The notes under the pieces were generated by a model. It worked only from the letters and a program-made list of their open reading frames with translations, was not told where the DNA came from and searched no databases. From Streptosporangium lutulentum (GTDB lineage: Bacteria > Actinomycetota > Actinomycetes > Streptosporangiales > Streptosporangiaceae), in NCBI RefSeq assembly GCF_030811455.1, contig NZ_JAUSQU010000001.1, positions 5,518,001-5,582,000 of the forward strand: 64,000 bases of DNA. The letters run 5' to 3'. Each line of letters begins with the position of its first letter. Within the stretch, counting starts at the first letter, position 1. Positions 7,099-15,081 of the stretch are shown here, in pieces. A program made the translations under genes and the position numbers.

Positions 7099-8172
7099 TC
7101 AGGCCCCTCCACGGTAGGTGTCGGCCAGACCGAGCGCCTCGTAGACGGGCTCGTCGCTGAAGCGGAACAGATCGATGTCGCCGCCGGCCTCCAGTACCAG
7201 CTCGTACCAGGAGGGCACGACGAACAGGTCTCCCTTGGAGATCTCGAAACGCCGGTCGCCGACGGTGGCGACGCCCGTCCCCTCGAACACCTGCCAGACG
7301 GCGGAGCCGACGGTCTTGACCGGAGCGGTCCGGGTGCCCTCACGCAGCCGGTGCATCTCCGTACGGATGGTGACCAGCGAGTCCTTTCCCGTGGTGGGAT
7401 TGGAGAAGCGGACTCCGGCGTGGCCGGGCTCGATGACGGCGGAGGGGACGTCTTCGGTCTCCATCTCCAGCTGGGCCCTCAGCGCCGCGTCGGTGTGCTC
7501 CCAGCGGTAGGCCGTCAGCGGGGAGCTGGGCCGGTCCGCCTGGCCGATCGGACGCAGCCCGGGGTGCCCCCACAGCCGCTCGCCCCGCGAGCGCTCCGGG
7601 GTCTCACAGGTGCTCAGGGTGTCGAGACCGAACTCGAAGAAGTCCGCGTCCAGCCCGTTCACCAGGGGGATGTCGAGCCCGTCAAGCCAGATCATCGGGC
7701 GGTCGGTGGCGTTGTGATGCTCGTGGTACGTCCAGCTGGGGGCCAGCAGGAGGTCACCGCGCCGCATCGCCACCGCGTCACCGTCCACGTTCGTCCAGAC
7801 GCTCTCACCCTCGACGACGAAGCGGAACGCCGTCTGGCTGTGCCGGTGGGCGGGCGCCGTCTCCCGGGGGGCGAGGTAGTGGACCGCCGCCCAGAGGGTG
7901 GGGGTCGCGTACGGCAGGCCGGGCAGCCCGGGATTGGACAGCGCGATCGCGCGCCGCGTACAGCCACGTCCGGCCGGCACCAGCTTCCCCGAACGCTCCG
8001 CCAGCGGCAGCACGTCCGCCCATCGCCACAGGTGAGGAAGCGCCTGCGGACGCGGGGACATGGGCATCAGATTGTCTCGTATCGTCCACAGCGGTATCAG
8101 GCCCATGGTGTCGAACTCCGCGTACAGTTTGTTGAGCTTTTTTTGCTCATGCCCGTGCTGCGTGATCGTCAT
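7099..8172 (-). CDS. Gentisate 1,2-dioxygenase (cupin)
   Basis: Opens the ring of gentisate to maleylpyruvate using non-haem Fe(II), in the cytoplasm. The 357-residue protein is a bicupin: iron ligands are suggested by the cupin motif APAHRHSQTAFRFV (His109, His111) and His150 in SWTYHEHHN; the second cupin covers about residues 240-345. The ATG at 8172 is chosen because GGAG lies 6 nt upstream; a GTG ten codons earlier is less likely. No maleylpyruvate isomerase or fumarylpyruvate hydrolase gene is next to it, so the rest of the pathway must be elsewhere. Other cupin dioxygenases acting on salicylate or 1-hydroxy-2-naphthoate are close relatives and cannot be excluded. Confidence 0.83.
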   Translation of the reverse strand: MTITQHGHEQKKLNKLYAEFDTMGLIPLWTIRDNLMPMSPRPQALPHLWRWADVLPLAERSGKLVPAGRGCTRRAIALSNPGLPGLPYATPTLWAAVHYLAPRETAPAHRHSQTAFRFVVEGESVWTNVDGDAVAMRRGDLLLAPSWTYHEHHNATDRPMIWLDGLDIPLVNGLDADFFEFGLDTLSTCETPERSRGERLWGHPGLRPIGQADRPSSPLTAYRWEHTDAALRAQLEMETEDVPSAVIEPGHAGVRFSNPTTGKDSLVTIRTEMHRLREGTRTAPVKTVGSAVWQVFEGTGVATVGDRRFEISKGDLFVVPSWYELVLEAGGDIDLFRFSDEPVYEALGLADTYRGGA

Positions 8173-8247
8173 CGTCGTCTCCACATTGAACGCGGGGGCC
8201 AAAACCCTGAGATGCGGTCAACCGTCAATGAGCTCGACGTTAAGTCC

Positions 8248-8268
8248 ATGTTTCTGAGAAGAAAACAT
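8248..8268. promoter_or_regulatory. ATGTTT-N9-AAACAT dyad upstream of gentisate dioxygenase gene
   Basis: Perfect 6-bp inverted repeat (8248-8253 with 8263-8268) in an AT-rich patch, 76 bp before the dioxygenase start. IclR proteins bind AT-rich dyads of this size, and an IclR gene is convergent with the target. Confidence 0.45.
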
Positions 8269-8278
8269 CATTCCGCTA

Positions 8279-8297
8279 TGTTCTTTTGAGCAGAACA
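8279..8297. promoter_or_regulatory. TGTTCT-N7-AGAACA dyad
   Basis: Perfect 6-bp inverted repeat (8279-8284 with 8292-8297), centred 30 bp from the neighbouring dyad at 8248-8268. It is a possible second operator for the same IclR regulator. Confidence 0.4.
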
Positions 8298-8342
8298 GAG
8301 CCACATCTCCGCAGGTAGAAGCGGCGAGAGCGCCCTGGCCGA

Positions 8343-8819
8343 TCAGGTTCGGGTTCGGGCTCGCAAGATCTCCAGGGCTCTGTCCGCGTGGGCCTGCGGG
8401 AGGCCCTCGCTGTGGATCGACCCGAGGAGACGGCGGTCCGCGTCGATGACGAAGGTCATCCGACGGGTGAGGAACGGTCCCACCGCGATGTTGCGGCGCG
8501 CGCCGAACCGCCGGGCCACGATGCCCTCCGGATCGGACAGCAGCGGATATCCCAGCTGGTTGACCGTCGCGAACTTCGCCTGCCGATCGACCGCGTCACG
8601 ACTGATCCCGATCCTGGTCGCCCCCACGGCGGCGAACTCGGCGGCCAGATCCCGGAAGTGACAGCTCTCCCGGGTGCATCCCGACGTCATGGCCGCCGGG
8701 TAGAAGAACAGCACCACCGGCCCCTTGGCCAGGAAATCACTGAGGCGCCGCGGCGTCCCCGTCTCGTCGGGGAGCTCGAAATCCTCGACGACGTCCCCAA
8801 CCGCAAGGCTTGCACCCAC
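8343..8819 (-). CDS. Peroxiredoxin, Bcp/AhpC-TSA type
   Basis: Thiol peroxidase that reduces hydrogen peroxide and organic peroxides in the cytoplasm. The 158-residue protein has the peroxidatic cysteine in YPAAMTSGCTRESC (Cys48) with a second cysteine five residues later (Cys53), the spacing of atypical 2-Cys Bcp enzymes. The first residues of the motif are YPAAMTSG where most members have YPxDxTPG. The GTG at 8819 is chosen because GGGAGG sits 7 nt upstream; an in-frame GTG at 8840 would place that ribosome-binding site inside the gene. It shares a strand with the dioxygenase gene but is separated from it by 170 bp. Confidence 0.88.
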   Translation of the reverse strand: MGASLAVGDVVEDFELPDETGTPRRLSDFLAKGPVVLFFYPAAMTSGCTRESCHFRDLAAEFAAVGATRIGISRDAVDRQAKFATVNQLGYPLLSDPEGIVARRFGARRNIAVGPFLTRRMTFVIDADRRLLGSIHSEGLPQAHADRALEILRARTRT

Positions 8820-8998
8820 GACATGTCCTCCCTGCGTCACTGACCCGCGTCACCGGAGATCTCCGATGACCTACTTTCCGGTACTTCGCGACAATAGAGG
8901 CCGAAGGCGGTTCTCCGCCTCTGTCGCCGGCCGGAGTTTCCGCCGGAGACGGTCCTCCGGCGGCCCGCCCGTGAAACTCTCGGGGGAGACCTGGTCAC

Positions 8999-9724
8999 TC
9001 ACCCCCGACGAGGTACGGGCCGCGGCTTTCGCGCGTGCAGGCCCGTCATGACGATGGCGAGCGCGGTGAGCATGAACACCAGCGGGACCGCGGCCGCCCA
9101 GAGCCGCGCGACGTGCAGCAGCAGCGACGCGCAGAGCGCACCGCAGACGAGGGCCAGGACGATGCCGGCGCGATGGGCGATGTGGGAGGAGTTGCGGGAC
9201 GCCAGCGACTCGGCCAGGGCGGTGAGGGTCCCGGTGACGAACGTGGTGGTGATTCCGGCGATGTCGACGCGGCGGGCCGCCGCCGCCTGTATGCCCATGG
9301 CGAAGGACCCCAGCGCGATGAGCACGAGCATCAGGGACGGTCCGGGCGCGCCCTCGCAGAGTACCCAGCCGACGAGGAAGGCGGTCTGGAGCAGGAGGTC
9401 GACCCAGAGCAGCCGGGTGACGGCCGCCGGCCATCGCTCCTTCACCCGCCCACGCTTGGGCATCCCGAAACCGGTCAGGAGCCCGACGCAGAAGACCACG
9501 CACGCGAGGCTCGCACGGAGCGCGCGGATCTCCCAGCCCTCTTCGCCGACGAGCGCGAGAAGGATCAGGTTCCCGGTCATGTTGGCGGTGAAGATGCCGC
9601 CGAGCCCCAGGAAGGCGACCGCGTCCATCGCTCCCGCCGCCAGGGTCATGAAGACCAGGACGACGTAGCTCCGCCGTCGCGACGGCGCGGCCGTACCGCT
9701 CCCGATGGTGAACACTGTTCTCAC
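8999..9724 (-). CDS. YoaK/DUF1275 family membrane protein
   Basis: A 241-residue integral membrane protein with about six hydrophobic segments, beginning YVVLVFMTLAAGAMDAVAFL and including the family hallmark GGIFTANMTGNLILLAL (about residues 42-58) and ITTTFVTGTLTALAESL. The biochemical role of the family is unknown. It follows the di-iron protein gene on the same strand with a 69-bp gap, so the two might be co-transcribed. The C-terminus ends in a basic tail (HARKPRPVPRRG). The start at 9724 is an ATG; no clearly better alternative is visible. Confidence 0.8.
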   Translation of the reverse strand: MRTVFTIGSGTAAPSRRRSYVVLVFMTLAAGAMDAVAFLGLGGIFTANMTGNLILLALVGEEGWEIRALRASLACVVFCVGLLTGFGMPKRGRVKERWPAAVTRLLWVDLLLQTAFLVGWVLCEGAPGPSLMLVLIALGSFAMGIQAAAARRVDIAGITTTFVTGTLTALAESLASRNSSHIAHRAGIVLALVCGALCASLLLHVARLWAAAVPLVFMLTALAIVMTGLHARKPRPVPRRG

Positions 9725-9793
9725 TTCTCCGACTCCGCCGGCCGTACTCGACGAGCAGGCCCGCCCCCTCCGGCGACCCGGAGAACGCCAGGA

Positions 9794-10816
9794 TCAGAAG
9801 ACCGGGATGATGTCCTCGGGGTCGAGGAATCCGACCTCGACGCCCTCGATGTCGAGTTCGGGGATGGCCGGGAACTCGATGCCCCAGCGCTCCACGATGG
9901 CGCGGATCTTGGCCATGGCCACGCGCCAGTTGTCGGCCTGCTCCTCGTAGGAGAGGACGCCCAGGCCCGCGTCACGGGCGTGGTCCATCAGGACGCGGTG
10001 ATTGTGCAGGAAGTACGGCGGAAGCTCCCAGAAGCCGCCTGGGGGCTCCCAGAGGATCATCGAGAGGAAGACGAACCCGGCGCGGAGCTGGCGCGTGATC
10101 AGCGAGCGGGTGTCGTCGGTGAGACCCGGCCACTCGTTCTCCAGGATGGTCATGCAGATCTGGAGGTGGCGGGACTCGTCGCGGCCGATGCGCTGGAACA
10201 TGTCCTGAAAGACCGGATGCCGTGCCCCGGTGGCCATGCCCCGGAACAGGGTGGAGGCGGCCATCTCCCCCATCATGAAACTGGTGAACAGCACCGGCAG
10301 GCTGTACTTGCCGACCGCGCTGCTGTAGCCCGTCCAGTAGCGGCCGCCGTTGTGGTAGAGCCAGCCGATGTTGTTGTGGGCGGCCTTCTCCAGATCGGTG
10401 GCCGGGGTCCAGTTCAGCGGCCCGCCCGGCCACAGCTTGGCGATGGAGCGCTGGCAGCACTCCTCGTGGTTCATCTCGTCACGCGTGATCGAGAAGAAGC
10501 ACTTGCGGACCGGATCCTCCTCGTGCTTCTCGAAGGCCTGAATGGTGGCGCGGGCGAAGACCGCGGGCCCGGAGGCGTCGAAGTTGGCGAGCACGGAGAA
10601 CCAGTACATGATCCCCAGGCGCTGTTCGGGGGTGAAGTCGTCGGGGTCGAGATCGTCCCAGGGCAGGTCGGCGGGGTTCCACACCATGCGCTTGGACTTC
10701 TCGTAGATGGCCGCGAGTTTCTCGGTCTCGACCCGCCATTCCATCGGGTAGATGTTCGGCTGGGGGATCTCGGGAGCGGGCCAGAAACCGCCCTCCGGGA
10801 TTGTGAGATCTGCCAT
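9794..10816 (-). CDS. Orphan ferritin-like di-iron protein
   Basis: A 340-residue soluble protein of the ferritin/ribonucleotide-reductase R2-like superfamily. Possible iron ligands are Asp80 (LANFDASGP), Glu114 and His117 (DEMNHEE), Glu184 (MMGEMAAS) and Glu214 and His217 (RDESRHLQ). The two ExxH motifs about 100 residues apart are the main evidence. It has no ribonucleotide reductase large subunit or ferredoxin gene nearby. AurF-type N-oxygenases and R2-like ligand-binding oxidases have comparable architecture, but I cannot place it in either. The neighbours (YoaK-like gene downstream, divergently arranged eamA region) give no pathway. Confidence 0.7.
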   Translation of the reverse strand: MADLTIPEGGFWPAPEIPQPNIYPMEWRVETEKLAAIYEKSKRMVWNPADLPWDDLDPDDFTPEQRLGIMYWFSVLANFDASGPAVFARATIQAFEKHEEDPVRKCFFSITRDEMNHEECCQRSIAKLWPGGPLNWTPATDLEKAAHNNIGWLYHNGGRYWTGYSSAVGKYSLPVLFTSFMMGEMAASTLFRGMATGARHPVFQDMFQRIGRDESRHLQICMTILENEWPGLTDDTRSLITRQLRAGFVFLSMILWEPPGGFWELPPYFLHNHRVLMDHARDAGLGVLSYEEQADNWRVAMAKIRAIVERWGIEFPAIPELDIEGVEVGFLDPEDIIPVF

Positions 10817-10874
10817 GATTCAACCCCTTTTGTGACAGTTACAGCTCACATCCTGTGCCTGAATGTCACATCTT

Positions 10875-11870
10875 TCAAGAGCGTGCCCGCTGCGTCATGG
10901 CGACACACGCCAGTACGGCCAGCGCCGCCCCGACCGTGGCCAGGCCGAACCTCTCGTCGAGCAGGAGCCAGGCCCACAGCAGCGTCAGCAGCGGCTGGGC
11001 GAGCTGGGTCTGGCCGGCCCGGGCGATGCCCCCCGCGGCCAGGCCCGCGTACCACGGGATGAAGCCGAGGAACATCGAGACGAGACCGGCGTAGGCGAAC
11101 CCGGCGAGCGAGACCGCGCTGGGCCGCAGATCGGTGACCAGCATCAGCACCACCGTGATCGGGACGGTCAGCGGGGCCGCGAGGACGAGGGCATGGGAGA
11201 TCACCCGCCAGCCGGAGGTCTCGCGGGCGAGCCTGCCGCCCTCGGTGTAGCCGACGGCGGCCGACAGCAACGCGCCGAGGAGCAGCAGATCGGCTCCGGT
11301 GACATGACCGCCGCCCATGCTCAGGGTGAAGGCCGTGGTCGCCACGGTCCCGAGGCCGCAGGCGACCCAGAACAGCGGCTTCGGCCGCTCTCCCCCTCGC
11401 AGCACGGCGAAGGCCGCGGTGGCGGCGGGCAGCAGCCCGATCACCACGGCGGCGTGGGAGGTGCTGGCCCCGGCGTGGAGGGCCAGGCCGCTGAAGACCG
11501 GGAATCCGAAGACGACCCCGGCCACGATGAGGAGATAGGGCCCGAGCCGGGACCTGGGCGGCAGCAACGGCGCCCTGGCGACGAGCAGGAACGCCACCGC
11601 CGCGACGGCGGCCACGGCGGCTCGCCCGATCGCCACGAGGTAGGGGTCGAAGCCCTCCATCGCGAAGACCGCCGCGGGAAACGACCCCGAGAACGACAGC
11701 ACTCCCAGGCCGGCGAGCAGGGTCCCCCGCCACGCCGCGCCCAGGGGCGCCGGCCCTCTCGGACCCGCCCCCCGGAGCTCGTCTCGCGAGGAGCCCGGGG
11801 AGCCCGGGGAGCCCGGGGAGACAGCCGTCGAGGACGTGGTGCGAGGCTCGACCGCTACTCTGTTTGTCAC
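10875..11870 (-). CDS. EamA/DMT-superfamily transporter
   Basis: Likely metabolite exporter with about ten membrane segments and two EamA repeats; 331 residues from the chosen GTG. Segments such as AAVFAMEGFDPYLVAIGRAA, GFPVFSGLALHAGASTSHAA and FLGFIPWYAGLAAGGIARAG are typical of the family. The start is uncertain: the GTG at 11870 leaves a 22-bp gap to the divergent mocR start, while an upstream ATG at 11894 would overlap that start. The N-terminus contains a short SPGSPGSPG stretch encoded by a 9-bp repeat (AGCCCGGGG). MocR regulators beside transporters often control them, so this is the probable target of the neighbour. Confidence 0.8.
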   Translation of the reverse strand: MTNRVAVEPRTTSSTAVSPGSPGSPGSSRDELRGAGPRGPAPLGAAWRGTLLAGLGVLSFSGSFPAAVFAMEGFDPYLVAIGRAAVAAVAAVAFLLVARAPLLPPRSRLGPYLLIVAGVVFGFPVFSGLALHAGASTSHAAVVIGLLPAATAAFAVLRGGERPKPLFWVACGLGTVATTAFTLSMGGGHVTGADLLLLGALLSAAVGYTEGGRLARETSGWRVISHALVLAAPLTVPITVVLMLVTDLRPSAVSLAGFAYAGLVSMFLGFIPWYAGLAAGGIARAGQTQLAQPLLTLLWAWLLLDERFGLATVGAALAVLACVAMTQRARS

Positions 11871-11913
11871 GATAGCGCTATTCTTATCCCTCATGAATGA
11901 CGATAGCAGTATT
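11869..11913. promoter_or_regulatory. Direct repeats ACGATAGCnnTATT, candidate MocR operator
   Basis: ACGATAGCGCTATT at 11869-11882 and ACGATAGCAGTATT at 11900-11913 agree at 12 of 14 positions with a 31-bp period, close to three helical turns. They span the whole gap between the divergent eamA and mocR genes and the second runs over the mocR start. MocR proteins such as GabR and PdxR bind direct repeats. Confidence 0.55.
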
Positions 11914-13290
11914 GTCCGTTTGGCCGACATGCTGCGAGAAGAGATGAAACAGCTACGGCCCGGCGACAGGTTACCGTCGAGCCGGGAGCTGATGCGGGTC
12001 CACAACGTCAGCCCCGTGACCGTGTCGCGAGCGCTCGGCCTGCTCGCCGCCGAGGGGCGAGTGATCACGAAACCCGGCAGCGGGGCCTACGTGGCTCCCC
12101 CGATCGCGCGAGCCGGTGACACGGCGGACCTGTCCTGGCAGACCGTGGCGCTCGGCGACCGGACGGTGGACGACACCGGGGTGAGCGGCCTGCTCACGCC
12201 CCCGCCGGACGGCGTCATCCCGCTCACCGGCGGCTACCTCAACCCCGCCCTGCGCCCCACCAGGGCCCTGTCCGCCGCGGCCTCCCGCGCGCTCCGCCAT
12301 CCCGAGGTCTGGGAGCTGCCGCCCCTGACCGGCGTCTCCGGGCTCCGGCGGTGGTTCGTCCAGGAGATCGGCGGCGACGCCACCCCGTCGGACGCCCTCA
12401 TCGTCAGCGGCGGGCAGGCCGCCCTCACCCACGCCTTCCGCGCCCTCGCCGCCCCCGGCACCCCCGTTCTCGTCGAGACCCCCACCTATCCGGGCGCGCT
12501 CGCCGCCGCCCGTGCCGCCGGGCTTCGCGCGACAGCCGTGCCGATGGATCACGACGGGGTGATCCCGGAGCTCCTCGCGGAGGCGTTCGCCGTCACGGGA
12601 GCGCGGGTCTTCTTCTGCCAGCCGACCCTGCACAACCCCACCGGCGCCACCCTCACCCTCGAACGGCGCAGGCAGGTGCTGGACATCGCCCGCGCCGCGG
12701 GGGCGTTCGTCATCGAGGACGACTACGCCCGGTACTTCACGACGGTCCCCACCCCGCCGCCGATGATCGCCCTGGACGCCCACGGCACGGTCGTGCACAT
12801 CAACTCCCTCACCAAGGTCCTGTCGCCCAGCATGCGCGTCGCGGGGGTCGTCGCCCGGGGTCCCGCGGCGCGCCGGCTGCGGGCCGTCCAGATCGTGGAG
12901 TCGTTCTTCGTCGCCAGGCCGCTCCAGGAGACGGCGCTGGAGTTCGTCGGCTCATCCTCCTGGCGGCGCCACCTGGCCACGCTGGGCGCCGAGCTCACCG
13001 TCCGCAGGGACACCCTCGCCGCCGCCCTGACCGCCCGGATGCCCACCTGTGAGATCCACCTCGTCCCCCACGGCGGCCTGCACCTGTGGGTAAGGCTCCC
13101 GCCCGACCGGGACGAGGACGCCGTGGTGGAGGCGGCCTGGCGGGCGGGCGCCCTGGTGAGCCCCGGACGCATCTACCACCCGGCGGAACCCCCGGGCCCC
13201 TGGATCCGGGTGACCCACTCGGCGGCCGTTCACGTGGCGGAGCTCGCCGAGGGGGTCCGGCGGCTCGCGACGGCCCTGGACGCCCCCTGA
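11893..13290 (+). CDS. MocR-family regulator (GntR domain plus aminotransferase domain)
   Basis: PLP-dependent transcription factor of 465 residues. The GntR winged helix covers about residues 5-70 (SSRELMRVHNVSPVTVSRAL) and a fold-type I aminotransferase domain covers about residues 105-465, with NPTG (Asn248), EDDYAR (Asp277) and the PLP lysine in NSLTKVLSPSMR (Lys308). Family members such as GabR and PdxR sense amino compounds or pyridoxal derivatives. The ATG at 11893 is preferred because the protein then starts MNDDSSIVRLADML; upstream sequence is promoter-like. It is divergent from the EamA transporter gene, its likely target. Confidence 0.9.
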   Translation: MNDDSSIVRLADMLREEMKQLRPGDRLPSSRELMRVHNVSPVTVSRALGLLAAEGRVITKPGSGAYVAPPIARAGDTADLSWQTVALGDRTVDDTGVSGLLTPPPDGVIPLTGGYLNPALRPTRALSAAASRALRHPEVWELPPLTGVSGLRRWFVQEIGGDATPSDALIVSGGQAALTHAFRALAAPGTPVLVETPTYPGALAAARAAGLRATAVPMDHDGVIPELLAEAFAVTGARVFFCQPTLHNPTGATLTLERRRQVLDIARAAGAFVIEDDYARYFTTVPTPPPMIALDAHGTVVHINSLTKVLSPSMRVAGVVARGPAARRLRAVQIVESFFVARPLQETALEFVGSSSWRRHLATLGAELTVRRDTLAAALTARMPTCEIHLVPHGGLHLWVRLPPDRDEDAVVEAAWRAGALVSPGRIYHPAEPPGPWIRVTHSAAVHVAELAEGVRRLATALDAP

Positions 13291-13311
13291 TCAACGGTCC
13301 GGGGACACGGG

Positions 13312-13617
13312 TCAGACGGCGGCGAAGACCGTGTAGTGGGTCGCCGTGAGCTCCCGCTCGACCAGGAAGCGATCGTCCTCGTCATAAAAAACGGCCCGCG
13401 AGGGTTCCTCCCCCGCGAAGGCGGTGATCGCCTCCCATGATTCCCAGAGCGTGGTCAGCACGAACTCGCTCCTGCCGCCCTCGTCCCGCCGGGTGAAGCA
13501 CACTCCCCGGTTGCCTTCCGCTTCGGTGTAACCGACGTAGCCGGTGGCGAGCAGATATCTCTCATACGCGGCGGCGTCCTCGCTCCTCGTCCAGCCACGC
13601 CACATCCTCATGATCAT
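13312..13617 (-). CDS. ABM-domain (antibiotic biosynthesis monooxygenase-like) small protein
   Basis: A 101-residue protein with the dimeric alpha-beta barrel pattern: MIMRMWRGWTRSEDAAAYERY at the start, a central strand EFVLTTLWESWEAI and a C-terminal YDEDDRFLVERE. Such proteins act as cofactor-free monooxygenases or haem-degrading enzymes, but many have unknown roles. The ATG at 13617 lies 7 nt after GGAGG (complement of 13625-13629). Its stop is 22 bp from that of the convergent mocR gene, and it is divergent from the CGNR gene at 13784. Confidence 0.7.
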   Translation of the reverse strand: MIMRMWRGWTRSEDAAAYERYLLATGYVGYTEAEGNRGVCFTRRDEGGRSEFVLTTLWESWEAITAFAGEEPSRAVFYDEDDRFLVERELTATHYTVFAAV

Positions 13618-13760
13618 GATTTTTCCTCCGGTACGGCTCACGTCTCCGGCCCTCCTGGAATGCGAGGCAGGCCGGGTACCACATGGCGACCTTCAACAAA
13701 ACACCACTTAAGAGGTTATGAAGGTGTCGATCTGAACACAACCCCCTATTGGCGTACAGT

Positions 13761-13782
13761 GGTTGCGAAGAGGTGAGCAACC
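13761..13782 (+). promoter_or_regulatory. GGTTGC-N10-GCAACC dyad over the ribosome-binding site
   Basis: Perfect 6-bp inverted repeat (13761-13766 with 13777-13782) enclosing GAGGTGAG, just before the ATG at 13784. In RNA it could form a hairpin hiding the ribosome-binding site; in DNA it could be an operator. Confidence 0.35.
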
Positions 13783-13783
13783 A

Positions 13784-14302
13784 ATGACCCATCCCTCCGA
13801 TCTGGTGTGCGACTTCGTGAACACCTATGACGTCGAGAGCGGCAGCGACACCGTGTCCTCTCCCGCCACGCTGGCCGCGTGGCTCCACAGGCGGGGCCTG
13901 GTCGGGCCTGACGACACCGCCCGCGACGAGGACCTCGCCGTGGCCGTCGACCTCCGCGAGACCCTGCGCGTGGCGCTCCGCCACAACCACGACCGCGAAC
14001 CGGTCTCCCCCCACACGTTCCCCGCGTTCCCCCTGAGGGTCTCCCTGACGGCCGACGGGCCGGTTCTGGAGCCGGTCGAGGCCGGGGTGCCGGGCGGGCT
14101 GGCGAGGATCGCCGCGGCCGTGATGGGCGTGCGCGCGGACGGGATGTGGCCGAGGCTGAAGGTGTGCACGGAGAGCACCTGTCAGTGGGCGTTCATCGAT
14201 TCGTCGAAGAACCGTTCGCGTTCCTGGTGTTCGATGAAGGTCTGCGGCAACCGCACCAAGACAAGGGCATATCGGGCACGACGGCAAGCGGAGACGGGTT
14301 GA
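13784..14302 (+). CDS. CGNR zinc-finger protein, probable regulator
   Basis: A 172-residue protein of the ABATE/CGNR family. The C-terminal zinc finger has Cys128, Cys133, Cys149 and Cys154, with the family CGNR at residues 154-157 followed by a basic tail (TKTRAYRARR). The N-terminal FVNTYDVESG and the helix DLRETLRVALRHN fit the ABATE-like domain. Members are thought to be transcription factors linked to stress. The ATG at 13784 was chosen over an in-frame TTG seven codons upstream. It is divergent from the ABM-domain gene. Confidence 0.82.
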   Translation: MTHPSDLVCDFVNTYDVESGSDTVSSPATLAAWLHRRGLVGPDDTARDEDLAVAVDLRETLRVALRHNHDREPVSPHTFPAFPLRVSLTADGPVLEPVEAGVPGGLARIAAAVMGVRADGMWPRLKVCTESTCQWAFIDSSKNRSRSWCSMKVCGNRTKTRAYRARRQAETG

Positions 14303-14445
14303 CGTCATCTGTGAGTCCGATTCCCCGATACGGTGTAAGAGCCTGCCTCACAGATCCACCCGCCTGATGCCCGCTCGCGTGGCACGTGATCCATGAGGCA
14401 GCGATTTCGAGGCGACGGCAGACGGCAGAGAAGGAGCGGGCCGAG

Positions 14446-15057
14446 ATGGCAGACGTAGGCGTGCGGGCGGCTCGGCGCGAGGATGTCGCCGCGGTGACGG
14501 GCACCCAGATCCGCGCGTGGAAATTCGGCTATCGGGAGTTCCTTCCCGAAGGACCACTCGAGCAGATGACCGGCCCGGCAGCCGAGAGCATGTGGCAACG
14601 GCAGTGGGACGAGGCGATCTCCTTCCCCCCCACCCCGCGGCATCGGGTGCTGGTGGCCGTGGAGCAGGTCCTCCTCGACACGGACGCCTTCCCCGCGCTC
14701 GGTCCCGGCGGGATCGAGGCCGTGGCGGCGATGGCGGGTGCCGAGAAGATCGCGGGCCTCGCCTCGCACGCACCGGCGGAGGATCCCGACCTCGACCTCA
14801 CCATCACCGGCGAGCTGCTCACCTTCCTGATCGACCCGGACTACGTCCGGCGCGGACACGGCAGCAGGCTCCTCAACGCCACGATCGACTACCTTCGTGA
14901 CGACGGCTACCGCACTGTCGTGACCTGGGTGTTCGCCGACAACTACGCCGTGCGAGGCTTTCTGGAGTCGGCCGGGTGGGGTGTGGACGGCGCCGAGCGG
15001 GTCCTCGACATGGGCCGGTCGGTGCGCATGATCCGCCTGGCCACCGACATCAGCTAG
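14446..15057 (+). CDS. GNAT-family N-acetyltransferase
   Basis: A 203-residue acetyl-CoA-dependent N-acetyltransferase. The fold is seen in VRAARREDVAAVTGTQIRAW at the start and the acetyl-CoA loop RRGHGSRLLNATIDYLRDDG (about residues 140-159), followed by VFADNYAVRGFLESAGW. The middle (about residues 88-105) has an insert, DTDAFPALGPGGIEAV, between strands. The ATG at 14446 follows AAGGAG at a 10-nt distance. Substrate unknown. menA begins 24 bp downstream, so the two may be co-transcribed. Confidence 0.85.
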   Translation: MADVGVRAARREDVAAVTGTQIRAWKFGYREFLPEGPLEQMTGPAAESMWQRQWDEAISFPPTPRHRVLVAVEQVLLDTDAFPALGPGGIEAVAAMAGAEKIAGLASHAPAEDPDLDLTITGELLTFLIDPDYVRRGHGSRLLNATIDYLRDDGYRTVVTWVFADNYAVRGFLESAGWGVDGAERVLDMGRSVRMIRLATDIS

Positions 15058-15081
15058 AGCCCGAGAGGAAATCGCAACACC

